Source: JBEIUL01 sp044356865
GTDB taxonomy: Bacteria > Planctomycetota > Phycisphaerae > Phycisphaerales > SM1A02
DNA: 20,715 nt
Assembly: GCA_044356865.1 (NCBI GenBank)
Contig: JBIKVN010000026.1
Location: 1 to 20,715 of the forward strand
Direction of reading: 5' to 3'
Shown here: positions 14,775 through 20,715 of the stretch, one piece after another
Position numbering within the stretch: the stretch's first letter is position 1
Layout: every line of letters starts with the position of its first letter
The notes under the pieces: generated by a model
The model's database searches: none
Told to the model about the DNA's origin: nothing
What the model saw: the letters and a program-made list of their open reading frames with translations, nothing else
Position numbers and translations under genes: made by a program

Positions 14775-17700
14775 GTTCGGCGAGCTTGCGACGAAGCTGA
14801 AGCACGCGAACGTCGGGGTCGGCGACGAGCCGCTTCGGCGGGAAGCCGCACGAGACCTCGAAGGCCTTCCGTTCGCCGGCGGCGAGCGTCACCCGCGCGA
14901 TCGACCGCGGCGGGGCGGGGGCGTCCTCGCCTTCGGGCGCCTCGGGCGTCTCGCCCTCGGCCGCGATCTCGAGCTCGACCGTGCCGGTACCGACGTTCTC
15001 GACCGTCGCGGCGACCCGCCACGAGCCGTCGCCCCCGATGACCGTCGCGTCGGAGAACCGGAACTCGGGCACCGCGACCCGCAGGAACCACTGCGTGGTG
15101 AACGCGTCGAACGCCTCGGGATCGGCGGCGTGCTTCCGCATCACCGCGAGGAAATCCTCGATGAGCGGATAGTCGGGGCCGTCGCGGAAGGTCGCGATGA
15201 ACTCGCGGATGCCCGCGAGATTCCGCTCGCGGCCCATGTGCTCGAGCAGCATCCAGAACGCCCAGCCGCCCTTGTCGTAGGTCACGGTGGTGTCGCCCGG
15301 CCGGGTGCCCGTGGTGAGGTTGAGCGGCCGCTCGCTGTCGGCGACCCGCCCGTTCGCGTACGAATCCTCCCATTGCCGCAGCATCTTCCGCAGGGATTTT
15401 TCGCCGCGCTTCTCGAGCGTCAACAGCGCCGAGCTGAAGTTCGCCATGCCCTCGCTCAGGACGTTGCCGCCGGGGCCCTTCCCCGGCATGAGCATGTTGC
15501 CCCACCACTGGTGGGCGGCCTCGTGGGCGGTGACGAAGAAGACGAGGTCGACGTCGTCGTCCTTCGCGTTCCGCGTGCGGAAGCCGATCGACTCGCTGAA
15601 GGTGATGTTGCCCGGGAATCCTTGGGCGTAGTTCGCAAGCGAGGGGAACTCGGTCAGCCGCAGGTCGCGGCGGGGATACGGCGCGAACCACTCCGAGTAG
15701 TGCTTCCGCGACGCGTCGAGCGCCTCGGTCATCGCGGCGATGTTCCACGGGTGCCGCGGGCTGTGGAAGATCGAGCTTCCCTCGCCGTCGTTCCGCACCA
15801 GCGGGCCGCCCGCGAGGTTGAAGAAGCGCACGGGGTGGTCGGTGACCCAGGTGATCGTCTTGCGGTCGCCCTCGATCGTCGGCTCGCCCGGCACGCCGAC
15901 CGCGTTGAGTTCCCAGTCAGCCGGCCCGGTCACGGTCATGCGAAGGTCGAACGCCCACGCGCTGCCGAAGGCCGGCGGCGTCAGGCCCTTCCACGCCTCG
16001 GGCTCGGGATCCTTCGCGTCGACCGCGTTCCGCTCGTCGACGCCGATGCCGTCGAGGTATCCGACCGCCGGCATGAAGTTCGCCGAGAAGCTCGTGAGCA
16101 CGACGCCCGAAGGCAGGATGAACTCGGCGACGCCGCCGCCGTTGCGGGTCCAGCCCGCGGGAAAGGTCGCGTCGAAGGCGAAGCCGACGGTGACGGTGCG
16201 ATCGCCCTCGAGCGGCTCGGCGAGCGTGAAGGTCCAGAGGCCGGCACGGTCCTCGAGGTAGGGCGGGGCCGCGAAGTCGTCCTTCCCGACGGGCTTCTGC
16301 GGCACGCCGTCGAGCGTCCACGCGAGGTTCTCCCAGCCGCGGCCGGCGGTGAACGGGATCCGCGTCATCGGCTCGGCGTGCGGGTTGCGGATCACGTAGG
16401 TGCCCGAGACCCAGAGGCGCCGCGTCGCGGGATCGACCTCGACCGCCGCGTCGACCTTCGCGAGGGCGGGCACCGGGGCGTCGCGGAACGTCGCGTCGTT
16501 CCGCTTCCGGTAGTCGCGGGCCTCGCGGCGGAGGACCGCGCCCTGGAAGCCCGTCCGCGACTCGATCCAGGTCCAGCCGCCGAGCCCGAGCGCGATCGCC
16601 ACGAGGGGCGAGAGCCGCAGCAGGCCCAAGAGCACCGGCTTCGGCCGCGTCCGGTCGATCGTCCGCTGCGGGTCGCGGACGCGCCGCGGGAAGGCCGCGG
16701 CCGCCAGCACCAGGAAGACCGCGGCGAGCGAGAGCATGAACAGGCGGTTCGCGACGAGCGACGTGCCGTAGAAGCCGAGACGGTCGAGGTCGCTCCAGAC
16801 CAGGGCGTTCCAGAGGTGCCAGTTGCTCGCCCAGTTGAGGTAGCCCCAGAGCTGCAGGATGCCGGTGCCGATGAGCACGGCCAGCCCGATGCCCCAGGTC
16901 GCGTAGCGATTGCGGACGAGGCCGTGCACGAGGGCGATGAACGCGCTCCACACCAGCAGCGTCGGCGTGAGGATCACGCCCCAGAGCTTCACGAAGACGC
17001 CGAACTCGAGCGGCACGAGCGTACCGGTGGAGGCCCACTGGATCGCGACGACCACGAGGCACCCGAGCATCGTCGCGGCCATGACCACCAGCGCGAGCCC
17101 GGCGTTCGCCGCGATCTTGCCCGCGAGCATCGCCCGCGTGGGAATCGGCGTCGCCCGGAAGACCGGGGCGAAGCCGAGCCGCTCCTCGCGGACCATGCTC
17201 TCGACGGTGTAGAAGAGCGTGAGCAGCACGAGCAGCAGCGTCAGCGTGTTGAAGCTCGAGGTCGCGAGCGAGCCGAAGGTCTCGAGCGGGCGGGTGTCGA
17301 GCCAGAGGTCGGACGCGAAGCTCGACCCGACGACCTGCAGGGCGATGAGCGGCGTGAAGAGCCAGACGCCCGGGCTGCGCAGGAGTATCCGCAGCTCGCT
17401 GCCGAGGACGGTGCGGAATGCGGCGAGCGAGCCCGGCACGCGGGTCTCCATCGCGAGCCCGTCGAGGCGACGGCCGGCGAGCGGAGCCACGGCGCTCGCC
17501 CCGCCGGCGGGCGGGATCGACGCGAGTAACGCCGGGTCGAGCCGGCGCTCGTCCCGCGTGCGCTTCCCGCGGACGAGCGACCGGGTCGCGAGCGGCACGA
17601 GCGCGAGACCGACGAGCGCGAACGCGATGCGGCTGGCCGCGAAGGCCGCGTCGGGGACGATCGGCTGCGTGTTGTAGAACGCGACGCCGCGGTCGGTCTT

Positions 17701-18408
17701 CAGCCACGTCTCGTTCAGCCAGCGGACGCCGGTCGGATCGATCAGCATCAGCACCCGGTTCCAGCCCCACGGCAGCCATTCCGGGCTCCAGTTCCAGAGT
17801 AGGATCGGGCCGAGGATCAGGATGCCGATCGGCATCAGGAAGACCGCGAGCGGCGAGCGGGTGCGGGCCCCGAGCCAGAGCGCGCCGCCCGACACCGCGA
17901 GCAGCAGCGGCAGCGAGAGCAGCGTCGCCGGCCAGAGGAAGTTCGCCAGCGCGAACGGGCCGCGCTGCTTCTCGGGGTTGTCGATCGGCCAGAACTGCAG
18001 GGCGAGCATCAGGACGGCGATGAAGCCGCCGGTGACCGCGAGCAGCGGGATGGTCGCACCGAGGAATCGCCCCGCGACGTGCTCGGACGGCCGCAGCGGC
18101 GTGCCGTAGAGGATGCGGTCGATCTTGCGGTCGAGGTCCTGCAGCACGGGCAGGCCGGTCGCGATCGCCGCGAAGAACGGTGCGAAGAGCGCCACCAGGT
18201 TTCCGATCAGGAACGCGACGTTGAACTGCGAGTTGATCCACGCCTCGGCGCCGCCCGCGTTCGAGTCGCCCGAGCCGATCCGCACGTTGCCGCCGACCAT
18301 GCCGATCGCGAGCAGCGCGTAGATCGCCAGCAGCATCAGCCAGAGCGGACGCTTCCACGCGGCCTTCCAGTCGACCGCGGCGACGGCGAGAGTTCGGCGC
18401 GGGCTCAC
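14737..18408 (-). CDS. Fusion of ABC-2 type permease and M1-family metallopeptidase
   Basis: 1223 residues, GTG start at 18408 overlapping the ATPase stop. Two ABC-2 permease modules of about six helices each fill residues 1-590 (first helix RPLWLMLLAIYALLAIG; the second module begins near SPGVWLFTPLIALQVVG). One further helix (SPLVAIALGLGGWTWI) leads into a peptidase from about 636. The zinc site is HEAAH (H962, E963, H966) with the third ligand probably E986 in LSEGMANF. The usual aminopeptidase GxMEN motif is not apparent; its place holds LANYAQGFPGNITFSES, as I recall for other permease-linked M1 proteins. A beta-rich tail follows. Permease/M1 fusions with a partner ATPase are known in Bacteroidota and other phyla, but substrates are unknown. 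Peptide export coupled to processing is a reasonable inference. Confidence 0.88.
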   Translation of the reverse strand: MSPRRTLAVAAVDWKAAWKRPLWLMLLAIYALLAIGMVGGNVRIGSGDSNAGGAEAWINSQFNVAFLIGNLVALFAPFFAAIATGLPVLQDLDRKIDRILYGTPLRPSEHVAGRFLGATIPLLAVTGGFIAVLMLALQFWPIDNPEKQRGPFALANFLWPATLLSLPLLLAVSGGALWLGARTRSPLAVFLMPIGILILGPILLWNWSPEWLPWGWNRVLMLIDPTGVRWLNETWLKTDRGVAFYNTQPIVPDAAFAASRIAFALVGLALVPLATRSLVRGKRTRDERRLDPALLASIPPAGGASAVAPLAGRRLDGLAMETRVPGSLAAFRTVLGSELRILLRSPGVWLFTPLIALQVVGSSFASDLWLDTRPLETFGSLATSSFNTLTLLLVLLTLFYTVESMVREERLGFAPVFRATPIPTRAMLAGKIAANAGLALVVMAATMLGCLVVVAIQWASTGTLVPLEFGVFVKLWGVILTPTLLVWSAFIALVHGLVRNRYATWGIGLAVLIGTGILQLWGYLNWASNWHLWNALVWSDLDRLGFYGTSLVANRLFMLSLAAVFLVLAAAAFPRRVRDPQRTIDRTRPKPVLLGLLRLSPLVAIALGLGGWTWIESRTGFQGAVLRREARDYRKRNDATFRDAPVPALAKVDAAVEVDPATRRLWVSGTYVIRNPHAEPMTRIPFTAGRGWENLAWTLDGVPQKPVGKDDFAAPPYLEDRAGLWTFTLAEPLEGDRTVTVGFAFDATFPAGWTRNGGGVAEFILPSGVVLTSFSANFMPAVGYLDGIGVDERNAVDAKDPEPEAWKGLTPPAFGSAWAFDLRMTVTGPADWELNAVGVPGEPTIEGDRKTITWVTDHPVRFFNLAGGPLVRNDGEGSSIFHSPRHPWNIAAMTEALDASRKHYSEWFAPYPRRDLRLTEFPSLANYAQGFPGNITFSESIGFRTRNAKDDDVDLVFFVTAHEAAHQWWGNMLMPGKGPGGNVLSEGMANFSSALLTLEKRGEKSLRKMLRQWEDSYANGRVADSERPLNLTTGTRPGDTTVTYDKGGWAFWMLLEHMGRERNLAGIREFIATFRDGPDYPLIEDFLAVMRKHAADPEAFDAFTTQWFLRVAVPEFRFSDATVIGGDGSWRVAATVENVGTGTVELEIAAEGETPEAPEGEDAPAPPRSIARVTLAAGERKAFEVSCGFPPKRLVADPDVRVLQLRRKLAELTLPKATVAARP

Positions 18409-19307
18409 GCCGCCGCTCCGGCCACGGCGTCGGTGCCGCGGATCAGGTCGAGGTAGGCGTCCTCGAGCGTCGGTGAGGCCGGTCGGAAGCCGTCGGGACC
18501 GGCCTCGCCCGCCTTCGCCACGCTGGTCCGCACGCGGTTGGTCGTCCCCTCGACCAGGATCGCCGACAGCACGCGATGCCGCGCGGCGAACGCGGCCAGA
18601 TCGCCGTCGGGCACCAGGCCCTCGAAGACGCGACCGTCCATCGAGGCCCGGGCCGCCGATGGCGTCGTGTCGGCGACCACGCGACCCGCCCGCAGGATGG
18701 CCATGCGCGGGCAGAGCGTCGCGACATCCTCGACGATGTGGGTCGAGAGCAGCACGATGCGGTCCTTCCCGAGCTCGGCCAGCAGCCGGTAGAAGCGGTG
18801 GCGTTCCTCGGGGTCGAGCCCCGCGGTCGGCTCGTCGACGATGATGAGCCGGGGCGAACCCGCGATCGCCTGGGCCAGGCCGAGCCGCTGCCGCATGCCG
18901 CCCGAGTATCCGCCGACCTTGCGATCGGCCGCATGGCCGAGGTTCACGCGGTCGAGAAGCTCGAGCGCGAGCTTCCGCCGCCCGCCCGCCGCGTGCACGC
19001 CCTTCAGCGTGAGCAGCAGCTCGAGCATCTTCCGCCCGGTGAGGTCGGGATAGAAGCCGAATTCCTGCGGCAGGTAACCGAGCGAGCGGCGCACCGCGTC
19101 GGGATCGGCGACGATGTCGACGCCGCCGAGCGTGACCGAGCCCGCGGTCGGCTCGAGCTGTCCGGTCAGGATGCCCATCAGGGTGCTCTTGCCCGCGCCG
19201 TTCGGCCCGAGCAGGCCGAAGAGGCCGTTCGGAATGTCGAGCGAGACGCCGCGCAGGGCGGCGACGGGACCGGGGAAGATCTTGAAAAGCTCGCGGACGG
19301 TCAGCAT
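18405..19307 (-). CDS. ABC transporter ATP-binding protein
   Basis: 300 residues, ATG at 19307 with GGAG 6 bases upstream. The nucleotide-binding domain is complete: Walker A GPNGAGKST (34-42), Q-loop Q81, signature SGGMRQ (135-140), Walker B LIIVDEP with E159, and switch H190. The C-terminal 80 residues form the small extra domain common in ABC-2 type exporters (CcmA/NatA-like), ending in the family's typical SPTLEDAYLDLI. It powers the ABC-2 permease encoded next, to which it is coupled by GTGA (18405-18408). Direction is expected to be export. The pair is divergent from cutC and separated from it by a region with a 9-bp inverted repeat. Confidence 0.93.
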   Translation of the reverse strand: MLTVRELFKIFPGPVAALRGVSLDIPNGLFGLLGPNGAGKSTLMGILTGQLEPTAGSVTLGGVDIVADPDAVRRSLGYLPQEFGFYPDLTGRKMLELLLTLKGVHAAGGRRKLALELLDRVNLGHAADRKVGGYSGGMRQRLGLAQAIAGSPRLIIVDEPTAGLDPEERHRFYRLLAELGKDRIVLLSTHIVEDVATLCPRMAILRAGRVVADTTPSAARASMDGRVFEGLVPDGDLAAFAARHRVLSAILVEGTTNRVRTSVAKAGEAGPDGFRPASPTLEDAYLDLIRGTDAVAGAAA

Positions 19308-19376
19308 GCGATGCTCCGTGGAGGGCGGACGGGCCGGGAAGGGGACCGGGTCGGGTTGTTGGGGATCGGTGGACCC

Positions 19377-19409
19377 CGATTTCGCGGACGGGGTCGACGG
19401 GCGAAATCG
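19377..19409. promoter_or_regulatory. Perfect 9-bp inverted repeat in the divergent ABC/cutC intergenic region
   Basis: CGATTTCGC (19377-19385) and GCGAAATCG (19401-19409) are exact reverse complements separated by 15 bases, and the spacer contains GTCGAC. A 10-base palindrome CGACGCGTCG follows at 19417-19426. The AT-rich arms stand out in this GC-rich stretch. Location between divergent genes suggests an operator shared by both; a hairpin in the cutC leader is an alternative. Confidence 0.4.
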
Positions 19410-19468
19410 TACCGGGCGACGCGTCGAGATCGCGAACGGAAGTGATGGGCCGGTATCGTCCGCCGACC

Positions 19469-20224
19469 ATGCCGACGCCGTCGCCCTGTCCCACGCTCGA
19501 GGTTCCTGTCGACTCGATCGAGGCGGCCCGGCTCGCCATTCCCTTCGCCGACCGGCTCGAGCTCTGCCACGACCTGTCGAGCGAGGGCTGGACGCCGCGG
19601 AGCGAGCTGGTCCGGGCCGCCCGCGAGGCGGTCGAGGGGACTGCGTGCACCATCGTCGCGATGATCCGGCCTGAACTCCCCGGCGCCCGCCGCGAACTCG
19701 ACGTGGCCGCCTTCACCGTGACGCCGAAAGTCCTCGACGCGTCGCTCCGCGAGATCGAGGCGTGCGCTAAGGCCGGGGCCCATTCGGTCGCGGTGGGGCT
19801 GCTCACCGCCGACGGGTTCCTCGACGTCGAGGCCTGCGCCCGCCTGAAGATCCTCGCGACCGAACTCGGGCTGGTGCCCGCGTTCCTCCGCACCTTCGAC
19901 CTGCTCATCGATCGCCGGCGGGCGATGCGGGACATCGCCTCGCTCGGGTTCGTCCGCGTGGTCAGCGCCGGCGTCTACGGCTGGGACGCCTCGGTCGCGA
20001 CGCTGCACGAGCGGCTCGAGACGCTCGCGGCCGACGTCAACCTGGCCGAGAGCCTCGCGGCCACGCTCGGCCGGCCGCCCGTCGAGATCGTCCCCGGCGG
20101 GGGCGTGCGGGCGTCGAACGCGAAGGCGTTTCTCGGGGTCTCGCCGCACCTGCATGCGTCGTGCCGCCGCGACGGGAGGATCTCGCACGAGGAGCTCGCG
20201 GCGCTGCGGGGTTGCCTTCGGTGA
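19469..20224 (+). CDS. cutC: CutC family protein (TIM-barrel)
   Basis: 251 residues from the ATG at 19469; in-frame GTG 19442 and ATG 19445 would add 8 or 9 residues and cannot be excluded, but the shorter form fits the family length of about 250. Matching family segments, in order, are LEVPVDSIEAARLA, ADRLELCHDLSSEGWTP, VAVGLLTADGFLDVEACARL, FLRTFDLLIDRRRAM, and EIVPGGGVRASNAKAFL (the conserved phosphate-binding-like loop). CutC was first named for copper tolerance in E. coli, but its biochemical role is unresolved. Its stop overlaps the polysaccharide flippase start by GTGA (20221-20224), an association with envelope export rather than copper genes. Confidence 0.85.
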   Translation: MPTPSPCPTLEVPVDSIEAARLAIPFADRLELCHDLSSEGWTPRSELVRAAREAVEGTACTIVAMIRPELPGARRELDVAAFTVTPKVLDASLREIEACAKAGAHSVAVGLLTADGFLDVEACARLKILATELGLVPAFLRTFDLLIDRRRAMRDIASLGFVRVVSAGVYGWDASVATLHERLETLAADVNLAESLAATLGRPPVEIVPGGGVRASNAKAFLGVSPHLHASCRRDGRISHEELAALRGCLR

Positions 20225-20715
20225 CCGCGGAAGCGGACCGTCTCGGCCGGATCGTGCTCGGGGGAACCGCCTCGATGCTCGTGGCCCGGTACGCCGGCAC
20301 GCTGTCGGTGATCGCGGCCACCGCGGTGATGGCCCGCTTCATCTCGCCCGAGGAGTACGGCCTGGTGACGGCCGCGGTCGCCACCATGGCGGTCGCCCGG
20401 GTCCTCGAGGAGGTCGGGCTCGGCGAAGTGATCGTGCAGCGAAAGCACATCAGCGACGGGCAGTGCTCGGCCCTGTTCTGGATCAACCTCGCCTTCGGCA
20501 CGGCGTGCACGATCGCCGGCGTGGCGATCTCGCCGCTGGTCGCCACCTTCTTCGGACGGCCGGAGCTCGCGTGGATCTTCGCCGCGCTCTCGCTGAACTT
20601 CCTGATCGCGGCGCTCGGCTCGCAGCATCGAGCCTTGCTTCGCCGGTCGTTCCGCTTCCGGGCGATCGCGATCGGGCATGCCGCGGCGCTGGCCGGCGGG
20701 TCGGCGATCGGGGTC
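20221..20715 (+). CDS. Wzx-like polysaccharide/lipopolysaccharide flippase, N-terminal part
   Basis: 165 codons from GTG 20221 to the window edge; the 3' end is missing. The sequence fits the polysaccharide biosynthesis protein family of the MOP superfamily: ATAVMARFISPEEYGLVTAA in helix 1-2, then VGLGEVIVQRKHISDGQCSALFWINL, FFGRPELAWIF and LGSQHRALLRR, a pattern typical of WzxC/AmsL-type transporters with about 12 helices and 450-500 residues. These flip undecaprenyl-linked repeat units of exopolysaccharide or O-antigen to the periplasmic face. It may begin a larger glycan gene cluster beyond the window. Confidence 0.88.
   Translation, partial: MTAEADRLGRIVLGGTASMLVARYAGTLSVIAATAVMARFISPEEYGLVTAAVATMAVARVLEEVGLGEVIVQRKHISDGQCSALFWINLAFGTACTIAGVAISPLVATFFGRPELAWIFAALSLNFLIAALGSQHRALLRRSFRFRAIAIGHAAALAGGSAIGV

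Noticed and set aside
15130..17529. A 799-codon open frame on the plus strand opposite the permease-peptidase gene
   Set aside because: Long antisense frames are expected in such GC-rich DNA. Its product is a low-complexity run of E, R, D, A and P with no recognisable motif, while the minus strand encodes a clear protein family.
18409..19935. Extension of the permease-peptidase frame upstream to give 1732 residues
   Set aside because: The extra 509 codons overlap the ATPase gene out of frame and are low complexity. The coupled GTG at 18408 precedes the first recognisable permease segment.
1..20715. CRISPR arrays, insertion sequences, tRNA or rRNA genes
   Set aside because: No direct repeat series, terminal inverted repeats with transposase, or cloverleaf/rRNA sequence was seen on reading both strands, though short elements could be missed by eye.

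Overview
The window is very GC-rich, densely coded bacterial DNA. The best taxonomic clue is the protein at 6436-9417. It ends in a pair of dockerin-like calcium-binding loops (DLDGNCTVDAAD and DLDGDGFVTGGD, each followed by a hydrophobic stretch and W-G), a tail typical of exported proteins in Planctomycetota, class Phycisphaerae. The lineage call is an inference from that tail and general protein character; no rRNA or other marker is present.

Layout. (1) 1-2636: the end of a Xer-type tyrosine recombinase with a strong terminator, then a PadR regulator overlapping a large one-pass membrane protein with a PadR-partner N-terminal module. (2) 2637-4483: a long, structured leader and an RhlE-like DEAD-box RNA helicase. 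(3) 4510-5492, minus strand: a PssD/PssE (Alg14/Alg13-like) split glycosyltransferase. (4) 5617-6332: a 51-residue DUF5993-like membrane peptide coupled to an atypical DsbB. (5) 6436-9417: a secreted choice-of-anchor I / phytase-esterase-like protein, closed by a terminator. (6) 9481-12886, minus strand: GT9 glycosyltransferase, GtrA, and ArnT/PMT-like GT39 glycosyltransferase. (7) 12961-14774: a membrane-anchored sialidase-fold protein coupled to a polytopic membrane protein. (8) 14737-19307, minus strand: an ABC ATPase coupled to a 1223-residue fusion of ABC-2 permease and M1-type metallopeptidase. (9) 19469-20715: a CutC-family protein coupled to a Wzx-like polysaccharide flippase that runs off the window.

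How the genes work together. Several small operons point to the cell envelope: PssD/E, GT9-GtrA-GT39 and the flippase suggest glycan or lipid-linked sugar assembly and export, and the sialidase-like pair may act on surface glycans. The DsbB variant should supply periplasmic oxidising power. A notable organisational feature is that all eight overlapping same-strand junctions use an identical four-base GTGA overlap, suggesting strong reliance on translational coupling with GTG starts. I saw no tRNA, rRNA, CRISPR array or insertion sequence. No single unmistakable new system stands out. The best candidates for undescribed biology are the DsbB variant with relocated cysteines plus its micropeptide, the sialidase-like/membrane-protein pair, the transporter-peptidase fusion, the CutC-flippase coupling, and the structured helicase leader.
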